DNA of 64,000 bases from Trichoplax adhaerens. Its lineage: Eukaryota > Placozoa > Uniplacotomia > Trichoplacea > Trichoplacidae. This document shows positions 12,201 through 25,500 of this stretch, piece by piece. How positions within the stretch are numbered: the first letter of the stretch is position 1; each line of letters starts with the position of its first letter. Made by a program: the position numbers and the translations under genes. The notes under the pieces were generated by a model that worked only from the letters and a program-made list of their open reading frames with translations, made no database searches and was not told where the DNA came from. The stretch is taken from assembly GCF_000150275.1 (NCBI RefSeq), contig NW_002060946.1, forward strand, positions 96,678-160,677, written 5' to 3'.

Positions 12201-15041
12201 ATATATTTCGTAATATTAATTACTTCCACAACGTAATATATATTTAAGGGAAGTCAAACTATTTCATTGCTAATGAACTGTACTCACTGCAAAATATGTT
12301 TATACCGTGTTGAATAAAATTTTTCCGATTAACTGCCTGATTAATAGTTTAATTTAAGAAAGACTTAGCAACAATAAGACTTGTTAGTTTGCGCCTTACT
12401 CTGGCACACTATGCCTATGCCGAATAGGTGCTAATTTATATGTCTATAATAAAACGATATAACATCTGTTTCATTAAATGATCTGCAGTGTAATATAAGC
12501 AAAATATATTAGTTAGTGATATTACATAACATCAATTAAGTTGCGTTATTTATATAAAAATAAAACGCAAATAAGAATAAAAAAGTACCTTGCCTTTCCT
12601 CATTAAAATTAATCAACTTTCTACAGTAGCTTTCAATTCCTGTTTAGCTTACGGGCGGTATTTGACTGGATTCCTGCAGGCACACATTGTCATAGATAGT
12701 AAAGTTGGATGCTATGTCAAGATATAGCCCAGTCATTGTTTTAGAAATCTAAAATAAAAAAGGACTAGCAATACTACTGACTGTAACAAGAGTAGATACA
12801 AATCAAACAAAGCAAAACTAAAATAATATTCTATCTTTATCAGCTTCCAATCCATGTAAAAATCTATATAGCTTCGACAATTGGAATAGCAATAAATCGC
12901 AATCTGACGTATGGTATCAAGTACATATTGCTCATCTTCGGTCGTTATTGCTCGAATTGAACAATACGACAGATAACGAAATTGTTGCTTTTCTTGTCCG
13001 ATTTTACATATACATATTCATATTCCCATAATAAAAGCTATGTAGCAATGACTTCAGAATACGTATAAGTTAGAACATTGATAATATGTCATACCACCCA
13101 GAATAAACTAGTAATTTTGTAAGTGTATGCAATATATAATTTTCTAAATCTATCCTTCGTAGATTGTCAATCAAACAGTACACATATGAAATACAAGGCC
13201 TAATAATTGCTTTTTCTGTCAATCAATTATAAATACCTACTAGTCAAATTACCTAGCCCAAGCATAATAATAATTAATTTTTTATATATAATAATATTTC
13301 TTTACTAAATAAACAATATAACATGTTGTTAGCTCTGTTTATCGACGATATGTATACAAGTAATATACTTTACATAGCTATTCATTATTAACAAAAGTTT
13401 AGATATTCCGTAATCAAAGAAAGAATTGATTGCAGAGTCTAAAATGACTCATACTATTGTGCTAGCATGCATACCAGCAATCACAGCTAATAATTAAAAT
13501 TGGTAAGCCCTTACTTTGATTTTTATATAATTTCTATACATAATTTTTATTTTAGCCAGTTAACGACAAGATGAGAGAGTAGTAAAGTAGTAAAAAGGAA
13601 AGTGCAGCTATGGACGTATGAAATGCAGAAATAGTAATAATTCTAGTTGCAATTATTATCAGTTTCATACTTACTGTCTTAATTTACTATCAATTTAAGA
13701 GGTCAATTGTAACAATCATTTAATATCTTTTTAATCGATTTCTACACATGCTTGCCCCCTATCATCAATTCGTGTATCAATACAAAGATCCATATGGTGG
13801 ATGAAAACTTTCTCGATATCAAACAGTAAGATTCTCTAAATATACAAATGAAATTACCATAAAACAGTTTCATACGACAGTATTCGCTCTTTGCATACTT
13901 AGCTATATCAGGGCTTATCCATTTATCACGCTATCTTAATACTGTAAAATATCAAAAAAGTAAAAAGAATCTAAATGGAGAGTGCAGTCTGGTTATATTA
14001 TAAGATTATTAAGTATTTTATGATCAATAGAGAAATCTAAGCATTTTAATATCAACAAAAGACAGCCATTATATTGATTATGATGTATTGCTAATGATTT
14101 CTTCATTATTGAAATGGTCTTCAATACTATTGGAATTAACTTTGATAAATAATATTATATTTTATATGTCGTGTTACAGCAAGTTTGAGATGCATCTAGT
14201 ACAGTAAATTAGCATATGTGCATAAATATTACTACATCCAGATGCGGTAGATGAGAAGTATAAAGACCTATGTATGTATATATACACTACAGCAATTCAA
14301 TTAAACCGCTAACTAAATAGCTCTACTTTTGTTGTTGATTGTTTTTCATTAACAATCACATATCAATCGAGCAAGTTGTGCGTGGTGTTTTATCTAGTAA
14401 AAATGCTAAGATGTCAAGTCTAACTTGAAATGTAAAGTAGAAATAAAGCATTGACATTTTATTGGAAATTATATTTCGTTATAATTAAAATAAATCAACT
14501 TGAAAGCCAGCCCATCTAAGTGACCAACAATAATAAATTCACTTTTTCAACTGACTGTTATCATATTAATTAATGTTATTGATTATCAATTATAATCAAA
14601 TTGTATACGTCAAATAAAGTCTAAAAGATTTGACAATTCCATAGAGTGATTCAGTCTCTATTATAATAGTCTATTTGTCTTATGGCAGTGTATCTTCTCT
14701 TTATTTTTAATTATACAATTACATAATTAAATTGCAATATTTCTTATCGTTCTATTCTATTTACAGATATAAATAATGCAATCTTAAATTAAGTCATCAA
14801 CTGTAGTACTGAATAGAAAGAGCGCACGAATAAGTTCCCGTAGTAAAGCGGAAAACTCTTTAAAAGTAGTTGCTCCGGTTCAAACTTGCTCAATATTCAT
14901 TAGAACCATTTATGGTAAACATTCTTCCTTTTCTCTTGTTCTATCAATCAGTTCTATTTATTCAAATTAATTCATATTTTATACTACATAATTTTTACAG
15001 TTTTAACTTATTTTAACGAGCGAAAATAATTTAAGGAGAGA
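6238..15041. other. Gene-poor AT-rich region with a weak recurring motif
   Basis: No coding exon can be supported in this 8.8 kb. Between about 6.5 and 8.4 kb a loose motif recurs, AACTTTATT or AAACTTTATT, often preceded by GACAA or CGACAAAG and followed by a T-rich then AAAT/GATCC tail (near 6502, 6724, 7160, 7310, 7512 and 8384). This suggests an old, decayed repeat family. The ORF at 11891-12112 shows no domain. Confidence 0.4.
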
Positions 15042-17146
15042 ATGTTACAGTCTTTATCCACTGCAAATATAGTTTTTGCTTCCATTAACTTAATAGTACT
15101 AACGTTTGGTGTAAGTGGAAACGCTATCCTCATAGGTTACTACCTTTTACGACGAAAGAAGCTACACGTTATCGATATTGAAATACTAAATTTGGTTTTC
15201 TCTGACTTGGGCTACCTTATTTTCAGGTAATAATTAGAGTACATTATATATCGATTTAACATTCGAGCACGCTCAGCTAATTACTTCATGGCTTGATTTC
15301 GTTATTAAATTGCAATTAGTCAACTATTTTCTGGAAAATATGTTATCTTAGTACAATAAAGAGTAAACTAGAAATAAGAGTATCCTACTCTCATATCAGC
15401 CATAATTTATCCTTACTTGGAATAGAATAGTCGGTTATATAGTTGCTTCAGAGTAATTTCAAAGTGTACGCGGAAATATAATAGTCTTTATTGCCCCTCG
15501 GTCTATAGACAATTAATGCCCCTAATTTTAGTTTGATTTTATTTATATACCTATTTCGAATCATAAATGATCAGGTAACCATTAAACACTGTTATAATCA
15601 TCCTAGCAAATGACCAAATTACGATCCATACAGTTTATAAACCAATGGCATCATAGCATAACGTACTATTCGGTCTAGAAGAATTTTCTATCATTTACTA
15701 TAAAAACTTTTAATTATCAGAATATCATAACCGTATATACTGAACAAGTATATTGGTAACTATTAACTGCTGCTATCGATCACATTATTGACTTAATATC
15801 TCCAACAAAAATTTTTTATAACAGTTCTTGCAAGCATACCCTGAATAATGTAGATAATATACTTTATTTTCAACCAAATTAGCCTTATGTGGGTCATTAT
15901 ACTTTATAGGTCATTCCAAATTCATTCTTTAATAGCCTGAATTTTATTACTTTAGATGAATAAATGGAACATGATAACAATACAGTTAATTCCTTCGCGC
16001 TAGATTTTTATTCTTAAAGCATAAGATTTCCTTACAGTCATTGTGAAATTTTACAATTTGAAATAAAAGGCTTATGTATAAAATTAAAATTAATTATCAA
16101 ACCTTATTTTTACAATCACTGATAACATTTTATTTATCAAATTACTGTAGTAAATCAGTATACAGTATGCTAATAACACAGCGAAAGCTTTCTTTACAAT
16201 TTCATTAATGCTATTTTTAAACATACCTAAGTATTTAAATATGGAATAACCTTAACAGGATATCTTCAATTAATTAAATTAAATCTTTTTCTAAACTAAT
16301 AGCTGTATGTACTCTATATTGGGATACTTTTCGAGCGGCCGTCCAATTTTCACTGAATCTTCATCAGGCTGCCGTTACTTCTTTCTGCCGATTGCTATCT
16401 TCAGTCAAACAACATCACTGCTTATGGTCTTAATTGCGCTGACACGTTATGCAAAAATCGTCCATCCTAACTCTTTCCATTCTTTCTTTACCAAGAAGAA
16501 TATCATTGTGATGATGACGTGCATATGGTGTCTTGGAATGATTATGCCTTCGCTTTCAGTCCATGGTAAATGGGGCAATATGGCTTACTTCAATTCAACT
16601 GGACTATGCGCAATTACTTATCAACCTCATCAATCTTTGGCTAATTTATCATTTTTAATTACTACTATATTATGTAATTATTACTTGCCGTTTTTGACTA
16701 TATGCTTTTGCTACGTCAGTATTAGCAAAGCAAATAGTCAAAGTCAGCGTAATATACTTAGTCATAGTCAACCCTCACGCTTAGGTAGTATTTCCAGTAT
16801 AAGCCATTTGCTACGCAAAGCAGACACTTTGCAATTAAATACATCGATATCGATTATTTGCATTATTTATTTACTCTCATATGCGCCTTACTTTATCTGT
16901 CATTCTATCCAGTTAGCTGGATGGATAACTATTAATTCATATCAAAAAAATTTTTTATTCGTTATTATGAGTATTAACAGCTTTAGTAATCCTGTGATAT
17001 TCACAATTATAAAATGTAGAGGTAAAAAACAGCAAAACATTAAATCCAGCACTTTACACAGTTTTAAAACTACTATCACATCGGATAATGCAAAAACTTC
17101 TATCGATATTCGATCAACAACGATGGCTAATACACCAATTGCATAA
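15042..17146 (+). CDS. Rhodopsin-class GPCR A (two exons, 342 aa)
   Basis: Exon 1 is 15042-15226 and exon 2 is 16303-17146. The donor TTCAG|GTAATA (phase 2) joins the acceptor AATAG|CTGTATG. Seven hydrophobic segments follow class-A order: TM1 has GN, TM2 has NLVFSDLGY, TM3 starts at a conserved Cys exactly 25 residues before the Arg of TRY, and TM7 has NPVIF. A second Cys in NSTGLC can form the usual extracellular disulfide. Departures from the family norm are Asp to Thr in D/ERY, SYAPY in place of CWxP, and Phe in place of Tyr in NPxxY. At the retinal-lysine position of TM7 there is Ser, so it is not a light-sensing opsin of the normal type. The extracellular N-terminus is very short. The ligand is unknown. 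Placopsin- or melatonin-like receptors are possible relatives. Gene B (22458-28316) is a clear paralog with the same intron. Confidence 0.85.
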
Positions 17147-17160
17147 TTCAACGTAATACT

Positions 17161-17166
17161 AATAAA
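17161..17166 (+). terminator. Poly(A) signal for GPCR A
   Basis: AATAAA lies 15 bases after the GPCR A stop codon, which would imply a very short 3' UTR. Confidence 0.45.
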
Positions 17167-20100
17167 AAATTTACTTTTATGGCCTTTTATTGTCATATTT
17201 GATATAATTGTTTGACTATCAAATTGATAAATTTCCTTTCTGAGAAGAGGTTAAATATTATTGTAACTCCTTTGATAACATATTGATTTTTATAGGAAGT
17301 CCAATAAAAGAAGTGTTTATAATCAAACGCAGTTCATTATTTGTGTCAATTTGGAATAGATAATAAGTAAGAACCAATTGATTGATGCTATGGCAATCTA
17401 GGATTTAATTAATGCAATAGAATTTGCTGACATTGTGATAGAAACAGAGATATCACTACTAAATATGTAAAATCCATCTCAAACGAACTATACAACGGAT
17501 GCGGATCATCATTTATAAATTTTAAAATGATTTACATTGTCAGACAATTCATAGTTTTTTACTATCCTGCTAAGATGTAGTGGTATTCCCAATATTATGA
17601 AATACTTTAATTTAGCTATCATTGAGAGGATTTTTCTTATTGTATTCTCATAATCATATTTTCGTATTGATAGTATTTATAAAAAGTATCAGCATAAAGC
17701 TCTTACGTTGTTACCATGTATAAGCGTACACGGTAAATAGACTAGAATCAACCATTGAGTAGTTAAAACAAATTTCTAGGTCACAACTTCTTAACGTCGA
17801 AATTTTGTAATATTTTTGAATCGTTTGGTTTACGAATCTAATTATTTTAGTTTTTCCCGTAGTTATACTTAGTCGGAGTGGGGTTACAGAACACTACTGT
17901 ACCAGCTAATACCATTAATGCGATATTATAGCTCACATTGAAAATGGGTTCTATTTTACATATCAAACCTACGAAAGACTGTATAAGCTACATTCTGTTC
18001 ATCATCCTAGTACGATAAGTTATTATCAAAGTTTATCAACCACGCCTCTTCTTTGTAAAATTTCTTTCTTATTCTTTTCTGTATAGAAATTTAAAGCGAC
18101 TTGACATACGACGAAAGCGCCCATTTCTGGGAGCTACTATCGCATCCAAAATGAAAGAAGTCTATTTTATTTCGATATTTTTTCTGGTAATACGGTATTT
18201 AATAATTATGAAATTATGCCTTACTGGCTAACCAAGTTAAATATTATAGTAATATTAATCTGCAATAGCTAATTTTATAGTCTTATGTTGTAATTATTGT
18301 TTAGATCTCCTCGTCTGTTATGTTTTTGCATTTTGAAATATAATTTACAATGATGCTATTGCATAATAAGATTAAAGTGAAAGTAAAAACGAGATTGATA
18401 AACACCATCCAGTTCCAAATGTCAGCATGATAGTAAATTTAATATTTTACCAGGGCAATTAAAGCAAGATAAGGATAAACGGTGCAGATATTTGTCATAG
18501 ATTATGAAAGCATCTATGGTAAGATTATTTGAATTTTTAAAACTTTTGTATTATAAGGAGTAAATTTCTATATTGAACAGTTTCTTTCACTTCCTAGTCA
18601 ATTTCTAGATGAAAGGAAAATAAACTATTTACTTAAAATGATTTACCCTTGGCATGTGTACGCTTGAAACTATGAGTACCCAGTCATTATATAAATTGAA
18701 ACTCCGTAGTTAGATAAAATAGATAATCATTTTGCTTATGTAACTGTCCAACGTTATCCTTGCTATTATCAATTTATCACTGTATAAGAAACTATACAAG
18801 TAGTAACCTTAATTTGCTATTAAACGACCCATATATTTATTCCACAAATAGATTTATCATTTAATTAGTTTATTCCATCTAGCATTCAGGTTATTCCTAT
18901 AGATCGTCTCTCTTGGAATGTCGAAGATAACAATACAGCGAATAGAGCTCAATTAAATAAAATTTCATTAAAGTAAGGGTGCCAATAAATTCCACCGAAC
19001 AATTGTATGCTGTAATTTTAATTTACCTTGTTACAAAAACTCAATAAACAATAGCCAGCACGAAAATAATTAGTATGGAAATTTCTCCACTAAACCAAGT
19101 AATATTTAGTAATGACCTTTATTATCATGAATTTAAATTATAATCTATTTTATAAAAGACAATTATCTTGTCAAGCCATATCATAAATGAATCACTGACA
19201 AGGTTTAGTCATGAACAAAGCATTTTAAATGCACTTTGATCATTCCAATGAATTTCCAACTCGTACATCATAGAGGTATTGCAATAAATTCAATCTGACA
19301 AAACTACCATAACGTAAATTGCCTCAACCATCAATTTGGCATGAAGTGAACAATTTCAAATTATTTTATTAAAAAACTGCTTGACCATTGGATTGGTATT
19401 GTTCAATTATCTTATCAACTTCAAAACAGTTTTCATATTATAGAATATGCAGATGTTTCGGTAGACATGGCAATTAATTACCCATATGAATAATTCAGTT
19501 ATGTTAATAATTTATTATTTTGGACAGGCTGATGCAACGTTAAGGTTACTGAATTATAAGATGAAAAGTTGAAACTGACTTAATTTTGTTTGATATGCTC
19601 CAATACATAATATAAATAAAAGGCATAGTAGACTGATATAATTGTGATATTCTAGTAGATGATTATCAAGTATCTCAAGAGAGTACTAACAAACATCCCC
19701 ATTCTAGAAATTAGACGGAAATTTGATTTTCTACCAAATGAAATAATTTCTAGACGGTCAAAAATAATATCATATTGTATCGCTAGCTATTATGACTGTA
19801 AAATCAAAATGCTCCCATATATATAAAATATAGGAATTCAATATTAAAACGAGATGATCTTCTCTGGTAAACATTATGAAATTTGAATAACTTAATGTGG
19901 AAGAAATGATAGAAACAGTAAATTTACTTTTTTTTGTATGATTTTCTTTCGTATACATTTTATGCATATACCAAGACTATAATAATTACTCCTGAAAGCT
20001 TAGCTTTAGGGAGCACTTCTTATCGAAAACTTAAAATAAGCCTGTAACTTACTATGTTCAGTCACCAGTATTACTTTTAAAGCGCAACATTTTAGATTAT

Positions 20101-22369
20101 TTCGTAACGCTTATAAATCAGAGAAATTGTTCAGAAATAGTAATTCCTTGATGAGTCTTAGGTAAAATTGTATTTTAACAGTTTATGCTTCAATAATTAC
20201 AAACAAAACAATGTTAGATCATCAATACAAGTTAAATAGCATAATGAATGCGTAAACTGCCTTAAATTGCGGATTCCATAAGTAATAGACGTCGATCCTG
20301 AAACTACGTGATCACAATGGAAGACTTGACTAGACTATTTTAGAGCATCTTTCAATTATTTATGTTCAAATATAAACAAACTTATAAGCATGCGATACAT
20401 AATCAATAGCCGCATTATTGAATTTACTAGCTTAATTCGTACACACGACGTGAGAATGATGTTTTTTATATCAGTCGATGACAGCTATCTAAAATGTGTT
20501 ATTGCAAGTAAATGCATATATTTCGAGTTTATGGACAATTACTGATTAATTAATTAGCGACAGTATAGCACTTCTAATTAAATGTCATCAAATATCTTAT
20601 TAGACCTACTATACTTATAGCATCGAATAAAATAGCAAATAATAATCACCAAGAAGTAATAAATAGCTATAGCATACCAGCAGATTATTCCTGCATAATT
20701 AATTATATATAACTAACTGGTATACATGAATTAAAAAGAGGGTGGATTTACTACAAGTAACATTGCAATATCAAGTAAACAAAAACAGAAAGGGTATGAC
20801 TTGTTGTAGTTACGTAAGTTTAGCTCTGAAGCTGAATTCTTAATTAGTGGCGAAACTAGCTTAACATCTTGTCGCTTCGCTGACAGAGGTACAGCACTAC
20901 AGTTAAAAGTTAGCTTTGCTATACTTTTTCTGTACTTTAGATTGACTATCGTCCCCGTGGAATATTTAAGAATCTAATTATTCGATCGTAATTTATATAA
21001 AACTGCAAATGTAGTGTAAAATTTGAGTTTATACGGTTTGGTGTAAGGCTCAAATTGCGATGCTGATGTATTTCTACGGTACTGCAATCGCAAATTTGAA
21101 AATTATTATTCCTATATAATGTAAAACTTTCGTCTCAGTCCAGTAAGAGACACTTAATTAATTCACTTCTCGCTTGTAAATTCGACTACAATAGACACCA
21201 ACCCGTCTCTATGTTGAAACTTTATTTTATTTCATTTCTATGATACTATGATTCACTTCCGGAATTGAGCAGGATGTCGCATATAGTAATATAGCTATAA
21301 ATAGTATGGTATATTTCCTTTTGTGTAACCTGTATTAGTATTAAATATTATATCATCGATAACTAATTATAATATGCTATGAAATATCAATTACAGACAG
21401 AAGTCGTAGCGATAGAGATAGAGTTGCTTGTTATGAGACTAAGGTTAAATATGTGTATTCTCATAGATATTTTTTAGAAGCTGAATTATTCTAACGTGAG
21501 AAAGTTAAACAGATATGTTTATTCCATTGCACAATCGATAAGGCTCCTTTTAGTTAATATAAACTCAAGACTCGCATGAACAGCTTATAAATAAGGAACA
21601 TATAAAACACCGTAAAAACTTCTAACTTTAGCAATGAATTAGTTATTCTGCATTCGCCTCGATAACCGTCGTAACTTAATAGTAGCCTATAAGCGATTGC
21701 AACTAAAACGAGCCCTTATTACAATATAAAATTTTTTAGCCTGCTCTAGCCTAAAAAAATGCTTAAAATGTATGAGGCGAAAGTTAGATTAGTTATCTAC
21801 AGTAATATCAATATCCGATCGATAATTTATAATCGTGGCTAATATAATTTAATAAATAAAATTCTTCTTCACCTACAGACTAATTCAATAACTAATAATT
21901 CTTATATGATTTTTATCAAGTTAATACCTTTCACCTAAAGTATTTCTACTAAACTTTATAAGTATTTTCATCAACTAGCACATTTCTTCTAGTAAATTAC
22001 ATTTCTAATTATTTAAGCTTGATAACTTGACAATTTTAAGCAATTTTACCGCATCAGTCTCACCCAAATTAAGTTAGACCGCTCTATACATAATTTAAAC
22101 TAGCTTGCTAAAATTACGGTTTGGGGAGTGTCTACAGCAAAACAAAGATTTTCATGTCCTCGATATCATTACGCAGATGAACGTTAAGCAGATTCAATCT
22201 AGATCAAATCTAAATCGATTTCATCAAATTTTAGTCTGGTTAATTTATTATTGATTGCAAAATTAATCTTATTTTGTTTCGAAGTTTTAATTAAACAAAA
22301 ACGACAATAATTACAATTATAAAGACACTTTGGCTATTTTACCATTGCTTCAGTTAGCAGTCTTTAATT
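17167..22369. other. Intergenic between convergent GPCR genes, nothing supported
   Basis: AT-rich DNA with no ORF that carries a recognisable motif and no linked splice sites. It separates the 3' ends of the two convergent GPCR paralogs. Confidence 0.45.
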
Positions 22370-22503
22370 GAGAAAGCTTACACGAACTCGCTATGTAGTA
22401 TTAATCTTTATGGTTTCTTTGTACGAAATAATCTTTGAGAAAGCCTACATGAATTCGTTATGTAGCATTAATCTTTACAGCTTCTTTGCACGGAATAACC
22501 CTA
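22370..22503. repeat. 67-bp tandem duplication across the 3' end of GPCR B
   Basis: Two diverged 67-bp units begin with GAGAAAGC at 22370 and 22437. On the minus strand the 22437-22503 unit encodes the last residues and TAA stop of GPCR B (KINAT). The next unit (22370-22436), beyond the stop, still spells a matching peptide tail (KINTT then TAG). The terminal coding segment was therefore copied into the 3' UTR and has since diverged. Confidence 0.85.
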
Positions 22504-25500
22504 TGGTTCCTGCCAAGTCTTGGAAATTGTCTTTTCTTGCTGACCATCTTACGTTTATAATATGTACTAGCAAATATTAGAGGATTGCTGAAACTATTTA
22601 TGCTAATAAGGAGGACGGAAAAATTTTTAACCAGCGAATCGGTAACTTGTGTAGCACCAGCTAATTCCATAATATGGTAAATAGCAAATGGAGCATAGGA
22701 GATTAAGTAAACAATGCAAATGGCGGTAATAGAAGCATTTAGATAGCGGGTATCTGTTCTTCTTGTCATAAGGTTAGATTGAGGATTTAAACTATTGCTA
22801 CTTGATAACTGACAATGTTGTAAGAGACTGCGTTGACTTAGAGAATAGGCTCTGCTAATTCTAATGTAGCAGTAGGACATGATAACAAATGGCAAGTAGT
22901 AACATACCCCAATGGATAAGGCCAGAAAGGAAATGTGAAGCGGATGCTGGCCTGCTCTGTAACTTACGACACAAAGGCCCGTTGAATTATAGTACATCAT
23001 TTGACCCCATGAATTGGTCACAGTAAAAGCCGGAATTGTACATCCCATACACCATATAAGAGTAATCATGATCAAGATCCTTCTTCTGGTACAATATACA
23101 CGGTAAGTATTTTGATGGACAATACTAATATATCTTGTTATTGCAATAAAAACCATGAGAAATGATGTAGTGCGTCCAAAAATTGAAATAGGTAAAAAGA
23201 AAATTCGACACCCTAATGTATTTGTCGGGAATATCCTTCTGCCGTTTGAGAGTATTCCAAGGATGGACAAAGTACAACTATATGAATATATAAAATCAAA
23301 TTTTTTCCGTTATTAAGTGCATGATTAAGTAAAATGCGTATTTAAAATCCTTAGGTTTTAATAAATGTAGAGTAATTTTACAATCATTCCGTTCACTAGT
23401 TGACACATCATCATTTTATTATAAATAGGTATCTGTAAAGTATGATACAGACAGAATTTCAAAATCTGATTGATCGTAAGTGCAAAGAAGCCTCATTACT
23501 GGGCTTTACACAAGTAGATGATTTCAAAACTACTTTTAGTCTATTCACAACATTGTAATGGTATTTTTAATTTACTGTTAGCTAAGTTTGATATATTCCA
23601 GTGTCCTAATGTAGGACACTAAATCAATTAATCATATGCTGTACGTAGCTTAGCATTTACAATAAAATAATTAATAGATTTAAACAGAAAGATAGATTTT
23701 TAACGTCGATGATTTAACTAGATTTAAGTAATATGCATTTACTAAATATTTAATAATTCAACTCTAACATCTGAATTAATATTTTTTAATTAGTCAAGTT
23801 TGATTTAGATTGCATGAGTAAGTATCATAGCTTGGCACTACAACAATAGAGTCAATTAATGCAAACATAAAGACGGATTTCAATAGACCCATAGCTACGG
23901 TGGTAAATTACTAATTATTTAAATTAATACCCAAACTGCTGCTATTCATGACAATTGCAGCCAGTGCCCTTAAAAGTTGACCCGAGAGATCCTGGAGAGC
24001 TTATTAAGCATAATAATGAATTAACTATATGCTACAATTAAACTATTTCTAGTGCTATTTTTTTTTGTAAACAAAATATGTGGATGATCAATACACGGTC
24101 AATTATGCTGCACGTAAATATAGATCATTTCATCTGAACTACGTCTGGATCAATTAAACGGTTGAGAGGAATATTACCGTTATGTCAAACTACGAGTATT
24201 TTTCATTGCAATATTTCCAACCGATTTAATTTGTTGCTAGTGGATTAAATTTTAGCATGTTTATTGATCATATAATTGGACCTTATTTATTGGATTTTTT
24301 CAAGAAGTGCAGTATGCCACTAATGATAAATTTAAAATGAACAATAAAAAGTCTAATTTAAATTATCATAACTAACTCTTTTCAAGATCAGTATTGACAA
24401 TACAAAGTCAGATCAATTTTGAGCCTTATTCCAAGTATCACTTCTCCAATCTCGAGTATTATCCAGAGCAAAATTCTCACTACCAATATTAGGTCTTGAA
24501 AATTTAATGAATAAAAGAAATTAATTAATCTATTTTTTCCTTCATGGCATTTTCCTTTGCACACACTTAATTGGAAAATATGCTCAGTGCAGAAATTAAC
24601 AGCTCTAATATGTATTGATAGCTTATTTTTACTTGCAAAGTTGAATTAATTTAAATTTACTATCGATACCTTCGCAGACTATGCATTAGATACTAACACA
24701 TCATGAGTACAACAAACGGTAATAATGGCCAGTTTTCCGTTCCTTTCATCCTTGTAAGCTAGCAGGTGTTTACTGAAGCCAGGCATAATAATTATTGGAA
24801 TCCTTCTAACCATATAAGGAATGGGCCTACGAGTATATTACCAGACATTGAACTCTTCTTTTCAAAGTCTACAATTTGTATTCCTTTTCACTTAAAGTAT
24901 TATTATGCGCCATTGCAAGCTATCTCGTAAATACTTTATAGTAATTTTACCATCTACATGATTTGAAATGATTATGGTAATCGATTATAACATTAGCTGT
25001 TAACGAAGAAACAGTCCCGTTGAAATTGTATGCAGGTTTTTATTTTTGCCATCTGATAAGTTACCGTATATATTATCTACAGTATAAACTATACGAAATA
25101 GAGTTATTGCTACGATTTCTTACCTATGAAAGACTACTTTTACAGTATCCAGTAGTCTGAATAAACCTCATTTTAAAAGTTGTAGTTACACACTATTAAA
25201 GCGGTCAGCTTTTAATTGCGAGAATCGAGGTGAAAACTGTCTCCTTGAATGGACACCAATCAATTATAAATAGTAGACTTCAATAAACCAATTTTTGTCT
25301 ATAACAATTTTACAGTGCAGAAATATTACCGTAGCCGAGAGCTTTGTTCTTCATTTGTATTATTCTTGCGGATCACCTTGACATGGTGATCAACAGAATT
25401 TTTAGCATTATTATCGTCATTATTAAGACATCATCTTTGAAATTCTTGGGCATTGTACATCTACCCAGTTGTAAATATTACTGGATGAATAATTATGGTG

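Noticed and set aside
15042-17146. True opsin
   Set aside because: The TM7 position six residues before the Asn of NPxxF is Ser, not Lys, so retinal cannot be bound in the normal way. The same holds for the paralog.
16942-17196. 84-codon minus-strand ORF
   Set aside because: Antisense shadow of the TM7/C-tail region of GPCR A.
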